The translations under genes were made by a program, and so were the position numbers. Of a DNA stretch of 64,000 bases, positions 47,576-61,072 are shown one piece after another; positions within the stretch are counted from its first letter, which is position 1, and every line of letters begins with the position of its first letter. The notes beneath the pieces are model-generated. The model was not told the DNA's origin and searched no databases. It saw nothing but the letters and a program-made list of their open reading frames with translations. The stretch comes from Epichloe hybrida (taxonomy: Eukaryota > Ascomycota > Sordariomycetes > Hypocreales > Clavicipitaceae): assembly GCA_019022495.1 (NCBI GenBank), contig JAFEKR010000003.1:1736001-1800000 (forward strand), in the 5' to 3' direction.

Positions 47576-48381
47576 GTTCTATCTAGTTGAAAGGCTTCTC
47601 GTATTGTCCAAAAAAGGAACTTACAATTGTCGTTGGGTGTTGCGTTCTTACAAACTGACTGAATCTACAGTAGGACTGGCTTACTGTACGTTGCGAGGCA
47701 GAGCGTTGGTAAGAGCAGAGTAAAGAAGAAGGAATTTAGAAATAATAGAACACGCACGCGTAATATGAATCGCGTCGCGCGCGCGTGATCCACACCTGCC
47801 CCACATCTGCGCACGAGCCCCCTAATCTGGTATGGGTGGGTCCCGTGACCCAGCTGGCGCCTGATAAGGGATCAGGATGCAATTTGCCCCATTTCGCTTC
47901 GTTCGGGCCCAAGTTGTCGTCACAAACCTCATTCTTGTCCCGCCTATTGTGGACTCAGGGTGTGATCCAGACGGGCGCAGTCGTTTAAAAGCTGGCGTAC
48001 TCAAGATGGGGCTAGGTATAAGTTAGCTGTGGATTAGGTAGAGAGTTTACTTTATACTATCTATAGCGCCTTTCCTTATTAATATATAAGGGGGTGAAGA
48101 GATTTTACACTACCCTAGCCCCTTATTTATAAATAAAGGCTTTTCCCCTATAAAGAAGTTAATTATTATAAATTATTATTAGAGGATTCCTCTTATACCT
48201 TTATACTTTTATTATTAAAATATTCTCTTCTTAGTCTTAAAGCGCTTTATAGCCTAGTTAATCTACTACTACTTCTTAGCGTAGTACTAGTGTAAGGTAA
48301 ACTAATAAGTAAATAATTTACTTACTAGAGAAGCTTTATAAAGCCTAGGTTAATAGTAAATTAAATAGTATAAAGCATAGC
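47576..48381. other. Transition from gene DNA to AT-rich block 2
   Basis: The BRCT promoter side is GC-normal to about 47995. Composition then drops sharply to AT-rich, RIP-like DNA. The 48000-48381 part continues, after the Copia insertion, at 61374. It is probably the end of an older repeat that I cannot classify. Confidence 0.45.
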
Positions 48382-48386
48382 GTAAC

Positions 48387-48682
48387 TGTTGGTATCTACA
48401 GGATACCATTAACCTACGCGTAGGGTTTTCGGGGTGGACTAAAGTGCACGTAATCATTATATATTCTAGTCTATTAAAGCAAGTAAAAGAGGGATTAAAT
48501 AGAAGCAAAGAGGGTGCGCTATTTATTATAGGAAAAGGGGCCTTAATTAGGGTTATTAGCGAAGAGGCCACATATGCTAACTCTAATCACGGCGCGGTTA
48601 GGCCAGATATATAGGCCTGCAATATAACGCGCTTACCTAATTAGAGGTGTGTACCCTTATTAATATTATACTTATTCTAACA
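48387..48682 (-). repeat. Left (3') LTR of block 2 Copia
   Basis: 296 bp. The left end TGTTGG and its first 60 bp keep more C and G than the partner, and the right end has decayed to CTAACA. Confidence 0.93.
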
Positions 48683-50950
48683 CTAGAAACTCTTTCTTTT
48701 TAACATAATTATTAATGTATAATATTAATAAGAGAAGTAAACAGGAATTAAGGAATGAATAAGATTAAATAATTACGAATAATATTATAAGAAAAGGGTA
48801 AGGGGAAGGGGTATAATAAACAATAAAATCTAATCTATAAGCCTGTGTAAGGATAAGTAGGCCTAATTCTTAACACCTTTAATCTTATTAGATTAATATA
48901 AACATTATAATTACGTAACCTACCCTTCTATCCTAATAGTTGCCTTATTACTTGTAATAAACCTCTTAAATGCCTTATTTAGTAATACCTTTATAAATGT
49001 ATTAGCAAGGTTATTATTCCTATTAATCTATCTAATCTTGTAAATCTCTTGTTGCTTATATAATTAACAAAGGGCTATGATGTTAATTATAAGATACTTC
49101 TTCTTTATGGTACTAAGCTTAATAAGGTATTTATATAAAGAGTATGAATTAGTATAGATAATAATAGGAATCATAGGGAGGTTTAATTAATAGGTGATTA
49201 ACCTAAGTGTTATTAAGACTACATAAGCTATATTAGCACTAGTAACTATGCTATAGATCTTAGAGGTAAGCACACTTCTTATAACTCTCTTACTCTTAGT
49301 AAAGCTATAGTATATAATATTACCTTAGATTATAAAGGTGCTTTCCTCTTAGACTTTACTAGCTAGGATAAGCACGTAGCCTAGCTAGGAAGTAAGGTCC
49401 TAGTTATTAGTAAATAATCTATTTATAAATACAAAAAGCTTTACCTTTTTAAGATTAAATAGTATAAACCTTAATCCTTAGCTTAGATTATTAATTTACT
49501 ATTAAATCCATTAGTTTAGGCTCTTTATATCTTAAGGTGATAGCTCTTAGTGTTATATAGTAATAGAGAGGTTAAAGTAAGCTTTAAGTTAGTAAATTAA
49601 GGTAATATATATGCCTTAAGCTTATTGTTTTATATATACTTATTTTAAATTAGTTAGCGGGATTAACTAAAGCTTTTTACTCTAGCCCTTTTGCCTTAGT
49701 GTAATTATATTATTTTTAAGAGTAATAATACTACTATTAAAGGTTAGTAGGTTCCCTATAAAAAGGATTTACTTTAGTTTAGTAGTAAAAGAAGTGGCTT
49801 TTAATTAATCTTTCTCTTATTAAGAGAACTTGCGGTTAGATAGTCTAATTATATTATTAGTTTATATCCCTATATATGCGAAGGTTAGGTTCTCCTTTAT
49901 TATTATAAGCAGGTATAGGTTAAACATAGAGGTTATTATCTAGAGCATTTCTCTATAGTAATAATAATATATTACCTACTAGTAGGTGCTAGCTTCTGTA
50001 ATACTATATAGAGGCTTAATTACTTATATTATTATGCCTATAGGGTATAGGTAATGGATTTAGATAGGGATTTAGGCTAGGATTATATGACTAAGAAGCG
50101 TTTAGGCTTATATATAGGCCTATGTGATGTTATAAAGCTAGAGAATAAGGCCTAGTAATAATAACGCAGGTGCTATTACGAGGATTAATTGCTAGCTAGC
50201 TTGCTAGATTATTAGGGCCTATGTGAGGATTGCTAGCTTCTCCTTATTGCTATAACCTTGGATCATAAGCCTTGATTTCTTATATAAATCTGTTGTCTTG
50301 CCCTTTACCTTATTAATAATATAGGAATTAAAAATGTAAACTCTACTATGCTCTCTTTTATTATACTTAATAAACTTAAACATACCTTATTTAATTAGAG
50401 AATTAATCTTAGCTTTAGTAAATAGCTTAAAGGGTTTGCTAGGGGTCTTAATAATTCCTTTCTCACGTAATTAGATTATAAGCTTAAGGTTAGAGCTTTC
50501 CTTAGCTAATAGAAAGATATTAGTCTTGTCTTTTATTTAATCTATATAATTAATATTAGATATAATAATAGGGGGGTTCTTCTAAGGTCTTCTAGGTCCT
50601 TGCCTTAGGGGATTAGCAGGAGGGGTAGCTATAGGCTATAGGGAGGTGTCTTAGTTATCTACGCTCTTAGGAGGTCTCTCTTTATTAGGATCTTTATAAA
50701 AAGGCCTAATAGATATTAATCTAAAGGCCTTAGGGCCTTAAGGGAGCTTAAGAGTGTAGGTCTTGCTCTCTATAGCTAATAGCTTATAGGGGCCTGCCTA
50801 TCCTTTACTTTTGCGCCATATACATATAAGTAATCCTAGCGGGAGGTTAATAGTTGTAGAGGTGTTAGGACTATTCCTTGTAGTAAGGGCATTGCTAACT
50901 TTCCGCTAGGCATAAATACGCTTAACTTCCTTTATTACTAGTTAGATCGT
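48683..50950 (-). pseudogene. Decayed Copia RT and RNase H
   Basis: The minus strand reads, near 50230-50340, as INKVKGKTTDLYKKSRLMI then QGYSNKEKL, the same RT region as in the block 1 nested element. Near 48940-49000 it reads as NNLANTFIKVLLNKAFKRFI, the end of Copia RNase H. Many RIP stops and no intact frame. Confidence 0.8.
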
Positions 50951-50955
50951 AAGGG

Positions 50956-51157
50956 TGTGAGAACAAAGGGATAGCTAGGCAAGAGGTATGGGGGCGCTCG
51001 TATATTAACTGAAGCTTGCTAGGTCTAAGTGTGTTATGCGTGCGAGTCGCTAACTTATAGGTAGTGACTTGCTAATGTTACGTGAACCTAGCCCTAGGGC
51101 GTGGTACGCCTGCCTAGTAGTGCGCTAGCGCGCTAGTATTATAAGTAAGGCCTTATA
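50956..51157 (-). repeat. Left (3') LTR of Gypsy element
   Basis: 202 bp. The left end TGTGAGAAC is intact and the right end has decayed to CCTTATA. Contains a CGCTAGCGCGCTAG palindromic patch kept in both copies. Confidence 0.93.
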
Positions 51158-51361
51158 ATTACCTCCTTACTTTTAGCTAGGCTCCTAAACGGCTTTTGGT
51201 AGGTACTATATAGCTATTTGCTAAGTAGTAGCTATACTAAAATAATAATAAATAATATTAGTGTTTAAGTATAAATTCACCTATGACTTCCTATTATATT
51301 ACTAACTTTTCCCTTTCTTATCTATAGTAAACTTTTCCCTAGATACTATTATATTACTAGT

Positions 51362-52271
51362 TACTATAACTCTACCTTTACCACTCGCCTTATTATTAAA
51401 ATAGAATCAGACAGGGAAAGCGTTAAAAGCATCATTATTATGACCGTCCTAGACATCTATTTAAGAGGATATTCCTATATACATTATCTGCGTATAGGTT
51501 ACGCGGACTTTAAGAAAAATCCTCTAGCTAAGCCTAATATCCCTTAGATTAACTATTAATTCCCTAGCGCGCTAACCGCCATTATTAAAGGGAAATATTT
51601 AAAGTGTTATGTCTAGTGTGTTAAACGTAGTAATACTTACGAGATAGTAAGTACGTTATATTCTCTACTCTTTCGGTCCCTAATTACCTATGTCTCTCTA
51701 GGTAATGCTAACTATACAAGGGGATTTTCTAGATCTTCTTGCTGCCCTTAATAAGGTAAAAACTTTAATAAACGCCCTAAGCAATTAAGACCCTAATAAC
51801 CCTAATAATTATATGTTTTCTAAGGTAACTTGCCGCTATTTTAGCACCTATTATCTAAACCTTATTTTAGGGTTTAATTACGCTAACATAGCTTATTATG
51901 TTTCCTTTAGTTTAACTAGGGCTGCTAAGGTCTATTAGGTATATTTTGTTACGTATTCTCTAGACCTTTGCTTACTCCCTAGGTAGGCTGCTTTAGCTAT
52001 GTATAATCAGTATATTATTTTACACTAGTAACTTTTAGTTACTATATATCCTACCCTTACCCTAGGGATTATAAGTTATTACTCCTCCTTCGCTACCTAT
52101 TTACTAACTTTTATAGCTAAACTACGCTATATATTATAATTCCTAGAAGAGAAAAATAACTTTACATCTATAATATTATAATCTAGGATTTATGCCCTAG
52201 GGGGTGGTAAAGCACTAGTTTTTCTAGGTAATAGAGGTGGTGGTTTGGGAGGACAAGAGCGAGGGCGCTAA
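51362..52271 (+). pseudogene. Antisense, apparently spliced ORF of unknown function inside the Gypsy element
   Basis: The plus-strand frame reads SDRESVKS, then from the ATG at 51440 MTVLDIYLRGYSYIHYLRIG and on to 51646. A GTAAGT donor at 51647 and a CTCTCTAG acceptor at 51701 (55 nt) join it in phase to VMLTIQGDFLDLLAALNKVK. That frame continues to a TAA at 52269-52271, with a Gly-rich end (GNRGGGLGGQERGR). From 51440 the joined frame is about 260 codons. The handful of internal stops are TAG/TAA at places where Gln, Arg or Trp codons would give them by RIP. Composition is Tyr/Leu/Ala-rich, with two or three moderately hydrophobic stretches. It lies between the pol end and the 3' LTR, opposite to the element. 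Not recognised; captured gene or accessory ORF are both possible. Confidence 0.6.
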
Positions 52272-52649
52272 GTACCTCCTTTGTAATAGCGTTGTTTTAA
52301 CGCATAAGGGGGCAACCATAGAAGGGTTTCCTATGAGACTCCCCTCCTTATAAGCATCTTTTCTTTTATTATTTAGCAGATAGTCTGATAAGGGTTTTAA
52401 TTAGAGTGTGATAGCGGCTAACAAGGCTAGGCCTTTTTTATAATTACCTTGTCCTTTATTACTTATAACTTAATTATATCTTACTACGCTTTCTACTTAT
52501 TTTACTTTAATAGAAAGCTTGAATTATATGTTAAGCGCCTTCTATATCTTCTAACGCTACCTATTGATTATATTTACTTAGCTAGCCCTTCTATTTTACT
52601 AGGTATTTGTCACCTTCACATATCTTCCTATAATCCCTAACTTCTTTAA

Positions 52650-55600
52650 CTTTAAACTTATTATTATTATCTTTAAGGTCTAGTATTAGCATGTCCTTAT
52701 CTAGGGCGTCTTCCTAGTAATTCCATAGCTCTAACAGGCTAACGTGAAACACGTTATATAGTTAGCTATACTTATTAGGTAGCGCTAGTTAGTATACTTA
52801 TTTACCTATAGCGTTAAGTATCCAAAATAGCCTAATAAATCTTAGGTTTAGCTTCTATTTCGCGTCCTTAAGCCTAATATTCTTCGCTAATAGTAGTACT
52901 AAGTCTCCTCTTTTTAAGGTTATTAACTAATATCTCTAGTTATAGTACTTTACCTACGCTTCAGTAGCCCTTACCTAGTTATATACTAGTTTCTCCCTAA
53001 CCTTATGTAGCTTTTTAACACACATATAAGCCTCTAGGACCTCCCCCTCTATACTCTCGCCCTTAAGAGCAAGGTAGAACTTAGGCAAATAGCCTATAAG
53101 AGCATAGTTAGGGAAGTAGCCTATTATCCTATTAATAGTATTATTACACGTAAATTAGGCTATTAGGAGTAGCTTTAGCCATAGTTATTAGTTCTCTTTA
53201 ATAAAACATTATAGGTAATACTTAAGCACCTAATTTATCCTCTCTATCTACCTGTTAGTTTAGAGGTAAAACGCTATTAAAAGCCTCCGCTTCACACATA
53301 ACTAGTAACATACCTCTAACCAGAATTAGCTTATGAATACTAACCCTCTATTAGACATAATACCCTCTAGCGCTCTAAATTATAGCTTAATCTCCTTATA
53401 GAATAACTCTACTAATTTAGCTATGTTAATTATAGTCTTTATAGGAAGGAAGATAGAGTACTTAGTAAATTAGTCTATAATTACTAGGATTACATTAGTT
53501 TCTCGCTTACCTAGCCACACTAGTAGTAAACCTATAACAAAGTCCATTAAGATCTCCGCCTACGGTCGCCTTAGTATTAGTAGTAATTCAAGGCTTCTAT
53601 AGGGGCAGTGCTATCTTACTACAACACGCTAGTATACTCTATAGCTAGATATATAGTCTAAAACAGCTTTACTTATTACTAGCTACTAATAGTAATGTTT
53701 TAGCAACTCTAGAGTGTATTTAGTCCTAAAGTAACCTACTAATAGATCATTATAGTGTAGCTATAGAAGCTCCTATTATAAGATAGGCTCCCGCGAAACA
53801 ACTACCTAGTCTTTATATATTAGGAGGCCCCTTACACTACGTAACTATAGACTAGCTTTTCCCCTCCCTTTTACTTAGGAGTTAACCTTACCTCCGCGCT
53901 TTTATAAATCTAGATCTTAGTCCTATACCTTCTATAGCAGTTACGCTAATAGTTTATTTACCACGGATTAGTAAGGATTCAGTAATATAATAGCCCCCTA
54001 AATTACTTATGCTATGCTAACGTCTTAAACATACACTACCTTCTCCTTAAAATCACCCTTATTTAGCTAACCTATCACTAGATTCATAGTAACTAACTAG
54101 CCTTCCACCTAGGCTACTCTTGCCTTAGTAGGTTCTAAGACTAGTATTACACTATAACTTCTTTAATATATTAGTACTTCTTCTTCTACTATAAAGATAT
54201 TTACTATCTTCCTTTAAAGCTCTAGTAGGAGCGCTCTATTTAACATAGGTTTGCCCTTATAATTAGACCTTCTTAACAATATATCCGTGGGGTTACTCTT
54301 CCCTAGTCTATGCTTAATTATAAAATAGAAAGGGCAGAGAAACATACACCATTATACCTATCTTCTATTTAGCTTCTACTACCTTATAAAGGTTTGTAAG
54401 TTATAATAGTCTGATAGGACCTCTATAGGTGTCTCCATGCCTTTAATATAATATTACTAGTATTTAAATAACTTTACTATAGCAAGCAGCTCTTAATTAG
54501 CTATGCTATAGTTACGTTTAGCATCCGTAAACTTCCTTAACTAAAAGGCCACTAGATACTAACAGCCCTTATTATCTTACTAAGACAGGATTCCTACCAT
54601 TATAAAAATCAAGGCATTTATCTTAATACACACTACCTGACTTAGGTTATAGTATTAGAGTAAAGGCGCTTACTAAAAGGTATCTTTTAGCTAGTTAAAC
54701 GCTAACCACTCCTTTTCTCTAAATATAAACCTCCTAGTCTAGATGCTATTTTAACTACCCTTTATTAACACATAAAGAGGTACTATAATTCTAGAGTATC
54801 TATAGATAAACCATTAGTAAAAGTTATAGAACCTAAGAAATAATTATATATCCTTAAAACTTATTAGCTCCTTCTATTCTCTAATTATATTAACCTAGTA
54901 AGTATCTATTAATATCCCGTTAATAGAGAGGATAAACCCTAGGAATTTTACTAATTCCTTATAGAAAGAGCACTTAGAGGGTTTTATATATAACTCCGCT
55001 AACCTTATGCGTTTAAGGACTTACTTAATATATTTAGTGTGCTTCTCCTTTATCTTAGAGAAGATTAAGATATTATCTAGATACACCACACAAATAGTAT
55101 TAACTAGCCTATGCAGCGCTTTATAGATATAACTCTAGAAAGTAGCTAGGGCATTTATTAACCTAAAAGGCATTATAAGGCACTCGTAGTGCCTATAACA
55201 TATGCGAAAAGCTGTCTTCCATTTATCGCCTTCTTTAATATAAATTTAGTAGTACGCGTCCTTAATATTAATCTTAGAAAAGAAACAGGCCCCTTAGTAT
55301 TAATTAAGGATCTCTAAAATCAGGGGGAGAGTGTAGTAATTCTTTTACATTACCTTATTAAGTCCTTAATAGTTAACATATAGCCATAGCATTCTATCCT
55401 TCTTTAGTATAAATAGGATAGGCACGCCTGCTAGGCTCTTTAAGGGTCTTATCTAGCCTTTCTTTAGGTTATTATTAATATATTCCTAGAGCTCCCTAAG
55501 TTCGCTTTAGGAGAGAGGATAGATTAGTCTATACAGGGGTATAGCTCCTAGTATAAGATTAATTACATGGTTAGTTAACTTCTTTAATAGGAGGCTCCCT

Positions 55601-57350
55601 GCCTTATCTAATATAAACATATCTTTAAATTCATGTAATTCCTCTAGGATATCTTTAATAGTTCTATATACTTTTGCCTTCTCTTTATCTTTAAGAGGGA
55701 TAAATTTATCTTCTATTACGCTTGTAATAGTATATATAATTATCTTATTACGTATTACCTTCGTAAACTTGCAGGGAGTTAGTAGTAAAAAGGCTACCTT
55801 TCTCTTTTTAAACCACTATTCTTATAAGTGTAAGCAGAGATATACGTATTCTTCTATAAGCGTATGCATTCTGATTAATATAGGGCTTCCCTCTACTCTT
55901 AGGTCCCTATTAATAGCTACATATAGTAACTTAAGGTCTTTCTCTTTACCCTATAAATCTTTAATTAAAATAGGCACCTTATAGACACTATATTAGGGGA
56001 CTATTAGAGCCCCTACTACCTTTAAGATAGGTGTTATAGCCTTAGCCTAATTAAGCTTATAAGTCTATGTAAATTAGGCGCTTATAATATTAATCTTAGC
56101 GCAACTATTAAGATCCGCTGCCATTTTAATGTCTTTATACCTATAAATAGTAACTAGTATATGAAATTAGCATCCTACTAGTACCCTAGTGTCTAAGGCA
56201 GAGGTAAGGGCTTCTACTTCTACCTCTAGGAGTTTTCCTAGCCCTCTTACTAGTCTTTCCTTAGCTTATTATAATTATAAATAACATGCTCTATACTACT
56301 ATAATTAAAGCACTATCTTCTTCCTTATAGTCTATTATTATTTAGATAGGTAGCTAGGGTCTTTTCCTTATCCTTATCCTTATCTCTTTAGTCCCTATTT
56401 GGCTAATGCCCTTATAAGGAGTTATGTCTTTAGTGTTAAGCCGCCTTATATAGCCCCTTCTCTTCTAAATTATTTAGCTTTCACTTATTCTTTAATATTA
56501 CCTCCTAGAATCACTAGGCAAGTTATATAACATCTTCTTATGTTAAACTAGTGATATCCGCGTGTAAGTTAATATAATCTTATAAGTTAGGAAGTAATTT
56601 CATAAAGAATATAAGAGCATAAGTCTTTTCCGAAGCGTGTTCTAGGTATTTCTCTAGTAAATCCAAGTAAATACTAAACTTAATAAGACTCTAGCCCTCC
56701 TTTTACTTTACATTTTCTAGCTATGTAGCTATTTATGCATTATAACTTACAGAGTCTTTAAGTAGCATAAGGGTCTAGTCTTAGAACTTATCCTAGTTAT
56801 CCTTAGGATAATCCTAACTATTAGCTAGTTATTCTTTAACGTATTAGTCCTATCTAGCCTAATAGTTTATATATATGTGGTTAAGTGTAAAGAGAATCTT
56901 TTAGTTATCCTAGTAATACTTCTTCTTTGCCCCCTTAAAGGCATAGTTAAGGTTATTAAGCTATATCTTATACTTCTATAGGTTTATAAGGTATCAGAGT
57001 TCTATAATATTTTAGACCTTAACTTCTTAGCTACTAAGGCTTAAGGATAAACTATCCTTTTAGCCCCTTTTTACTAGTCCTCTATAAGATTATATTAAGT
57101 TAGTAAGCTCCTTTTCTTAATTCTATAGTTCCTTAAGTTACTTAAGCTAGGTAATTTACTCCCTAACCGCCGCCTCTTCTACTACTATAGTAGAGGGTGT
57201 GGCTTTAGATAAGGTTATAGAATGTGGCATATCCCTAGCTATAGTGTTACTATTATCTAGCTAATCCTAAGTAATACGTAGTATAGTTCTAGTAGATTAA
57301 GTTATTCTCCCCCCTATATTGCTCTTAGGTAGCTAGTAAGGGAAGCTTTA
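52650..57350 (-). pseudogene. Decayed Gypsy gag-pol
   Basis: The minus strand at about 55050-55220 reads [28 protein letters not shown] and then VVYLDNILIFSK, the Gypsy RT core (normally YLDD, here YLDN by one transition). At about 53450-53580 it reads AEILMDFVIGLL, then ILVIID and FTKYSIFLP, the integrase core. The gag part at 56000-57350 is too decayed to resolve. RIP stops occur throughout. Confidence 0.82.
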
Positions 57351-57354
57351 GAAT

Positions 57355-57556
57355 TATAAGAATAAAGGGATAGCTAGGTAAGAGGTATAGGGGCGCTTAT
57401 ATATTAACTAAAGCTTGCTAGGTCTAAGTGTGTTATACGTACGAGTTACTAACTTATAGGTAGTAACTCGCTAGTGTTACGTGGACCTAGCCCTAGGGCG
57501 TAGTGCGCCCGCCTAGTAGTGCGCTAGCGCGCTAGTGTTGTGAGTAGGGCCTCACA
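57355..57556 (-). repeat. Right (5') LTR of Gypsy element
   Basis: 202 bp. The left end has decayed to TATAAG; the right end GGGCCTCACA is intact, the mirror image of its partner. Confidence 0.93.
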
Positions 57557-57561
57557 AAGGG

Positions 57562-60500
57562 CTTGCTTTGTGATATCTAGTGATAGAGGCAATTCTTTAA
57601 CTATACGAGAATACACGCTAAAAATAAGGACTATTAGTATAAGACTATTTAATCCTGCGGTGTTATTTATAGCTTTAACTGCTATTTATAATGCCACAGG
57701 CTCTGGCGTTATTAGGCATTCCTATTAGATAATATTATAGGCTCTTTGGAGTGGCCTATAATATTGCTTAACCTTACTAATGCTGTGGTGAGCCTCAATA
57801 GGGATGTCTTTAATCCTAATTACTATTAATAACGTAAGCTACTTAAATTCCTTACCTCTAAAGGTTATTCTAGCATCCGTAATAATTAAATCCAGGGGGC
57901 CTAGATAGACGTTAATTTAGTAAAGATAGAGTACTTCTTACGTGGTCTTTATAGAGATATCTTTAATGAATCTAGCTATATTAAAGGATGTAGCTATATT
58001 AATAACTTATAGAATAGGGTAGTTACTATTAAGATACATAATATCTATAATGATTTTGTAATTATAGGTATATTTATCCTAGAGAGTGAATTTAAACTAA
58101 TATAGGCTATCCGCGTGTAATTAGCACTACTAGTAAACCTTAGTTAGTTTCTTGATAGCTTTAAACTTAACCTTATGCCCTAATTTATATAGTAAATTAT
58201 AAAGATGTTAAACTAAAGGGTATCTAAAGCGTTAATATAATTAGCAAAGCTTAATCTCTGTGAGATAACTCTAAGTAATACTCTCTTCTTTATTAAGAAG
58301 CATCCACACGTGCCCTTATTTATATATAATAGGAACCTTAATATTCCCTTACTATAGAATGTTCTTTAATGTGTGGAAATTAATCTTTAGGCAGGTTATA
58401 TTATCAAGGCATAAGAGAAAGGGAGTGTTTATAGGGATTACCTAAAAGAGAATAATTCCAAATAGAGTTAGCACTTTAATTAATCTAAGTGCCTTAATTA
58501 GTTCTCTAGGGCTGAATTTAATCTTTACCTTCCTAGTATCTAACCTATTAAGTATAATAGTTAGTATTACACTTTATAAAGCTAAGAATTAAGGGTGGCC
58601 TACTAACGAACATCCTGTAGCACCTATGTTAGCTATAATGCCTTTAAAGGTTCTAGATAAATATTATCCTTTAAGTGTAAATATGCTTAGTGCCTTATCT
58701 AGTTCCTGAAGATTAAATAGATCCTTCTTAACTAGAGTATAAGTTATTACTTTACTAGTGAGAATCTTAGTGGTTATATAGCTATTATAGGTGGTCCTAT
58801 GTGTGAAGAAGCTTATAGGCACTTAGCTATTATTATCTTCTTTGCTGAAACTAAGTTCTGTTAGGTATTAGTTAATATTGTTATCCTTAGCTAATTTAGG
58901 ATTATTATTGCCTTTATACTATATTAGGAATATATTATATAAAGAAGCTGTTAAGTCTATGTGAGAGTGATTCTTAAATTATTAGAATGCCTTCTTCTAG
59001 TCCTTATCTAAGTGTTTAGTTAACTAATAACCTTCTTTGCTATATATATAATACTTTTTTAAGCGTTAAGGCTTGCTCTTTAATAAAGATTAACTATACT
59101 AGGCTTCCTTGCCTTTTCTATTATACTTATAGTTAGTCTAAAAGTGTTCCTTAGTGCTAGCTTCTATAGGGAACTACTGCTAATTAATTAAAGCTTTAGA
59201 TTTGCTAATTAATATCCTTATCTGTTTACAAAAGCATTAGAGGTTAATAGGAGGATTAATAATATAGGCCCTATATTCTAGGATTCCTTTGTAGGCATTT
59301 AGAATCTAACTGCAAAGGTCTAATTCTAACTAGGATCTATAAGGATTTGCCCTTTAGAGATTTAAAAGCTTTATTATAAGGTCTTTAAAGCACTTAATCT
59401 TTAATTTACTAGGGTTCTCTTAGATAATCATAAGTAGCTATAATCTTCCCTATAATAAATAGTTCTTTTAATATATATTATTTATCTTAAACTTCTACCT
59501 AATCCTATAGATAAGAGTTAGGAGATCTTAGGGGTCTCCTTAGCCTAAAAGGTTCTCTAAGAAGTACTATAAAGGTCTTCCTTTTAGTATAAACTTAAAA
59601 CCATAGCCTAACTATTCTTATATAATTCCTAGTATCTTACACTTCCTTTAATAGGTTAAGAGCTTAATATTAAGAATGTTATACTCCTTAGCGCTATACT
59701 TAATACTCTTATTACTATAGAATTTATTAAGATTAAGTAGTTACTTTAATAAGGGTTAGCCTATCTCCTAAGGGGGAATAAAGATAATTAAATCTTATAG
59801 AAGGGGTGCTATAGTTCTAGGCTATAGAGGGGGATTATAATGTCTTACTATAGGAGGGGAAGCAAGGGGGGTCTAGGGTTATAGTTAAGGGCTTATAATA
59901 AGGGGATTACCTTTACTATTACGCCTTTGCCTTATACTTAGTATACTTAGGGATTAGTATAATAGAATCTAGGAATAGAATAGGAGTAATTATAGTAGTT
60001 AAGGGGATTAGGGATAACGTAAAGTAATTAGTTACTTTAGTTAATCTCTAAAAGAAGGGATACTAATAGGAAGGAGGTCTTTATAGAAGTCCTTCTCTAC
60101 TATTTACCTCTTAAAGGGGGAATACTTCCTAGTAACTTCCTATATTTCTTCTTCTTTCTAGTTATAGAATCTATTATAGTTAATAATATCTTTAAGCAAG
60201 ACTACTATCTTATAGTAACTCTATAGGTCTATATAAACACTACTAAAGAAGAGAAAGTCTTAAAGACTCTTTATAGCTTTAGGATTTACTACTTAGAATA
60301 TTTCTTATTTCTATTCTCTAAAGTTATTACTAAAGATAGTAAATAGGGTTTATAAGTATAGGTTCTTATATTTATAAGTTACTTTCTTAATAAGAATCTA
60401 GGCTATAAGTTCTTTAGGGGTAGTGTTTACTTTAAGATTAAATAATTCCTTATTCTCTAGTACTTATTATATAATATATTAGTGTAAATTAGGGGATATA

Positions 60501-61072
60501 TAGTTAAGGAGGTAAGATATAACTTATAAATTAGCTTCTCTTCTAGTATCCTTAGGGGGGAAGGTATATTTATAATTAGAGGGAATATCTTAGGCTCTAG
60601 ATCCCTCTAGTTAATCTTAATGTTCTACTATAATATCAGTAGTAAATAGGGGGGTAAGGGGAATAGAGAATTAATAAAAATCTAAAGGATTATAAGTGAA
60701 GCTATTATCTTTATCCCTTAGTGGGTTTAATTAAATAATTAAGGATAGGTTAGGTTAGTTACTAACTAGGCCTTAATTATTTAATAAACATACTTCTAAG
60801 GGTTTATTCACGTAATAGACATGCTAATTAAATGAATAAAGATAGGTTAGGTTAGTTACTAACTAGGCCTTAATTAAGTTAATAAGCTTAGATTTAGTAT
60901 AGAGCTAGTTGTAGTTACTTAAGGTAAAAGGAAAGCTAGATTATACTTCTTCCTTAGCACATTTAGTATCTTAGAGTGGCACTTCCTCTTTTATAAGGCG
61001 AGTCCTTAATACTAATACCTCTTCTATAAACCTTGCTAATCTATAGTATTTATAGAGATAACTACTAATTAG
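57562..61072 (-). pseudogene. Decayed Copia gag and upstream pol
   Basis: This is the 5' half of the block 2 Copia element, right of the Gypsy insertion. The leader next to the 5' LTR (60960-61072) resembles 33280-33427 in block 1. Coding remnants are expected to be gag, protease and integrase, but I could not pin down motifs securely. Confidence 0.6.

Larger units (their letters stand above)
50956..57556 (-). mobile_element. Nested Ty3/Gypsy LTR retrotransposon
   Basis: 6601 bp with 202-bp LTRs (50956-51157 and 57355-57556; TGTGAG...CTCACA) and the target duplication AAGGG at 50951-50955 and 57557-57561. It is inserted into the Copia element in the same orientation. Minus-strand pol remnants run RT (right) to integrase (left), the Gypsy order. 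A purine-rich stretch (AAAAGTAAGGAGGTAAT on minus) precedes the 3' LTR. The interval between the end of pol and that LTR holds an antisense reading frame listed separately. Confidence 0.94.

Noticed and set aside
55769..55984. Plus-strand frame inside the Gypsy element
   Set aside because: Lies opposite the decayed pol gene and lacks the coherent extension seen for the frame at 51362-52271.
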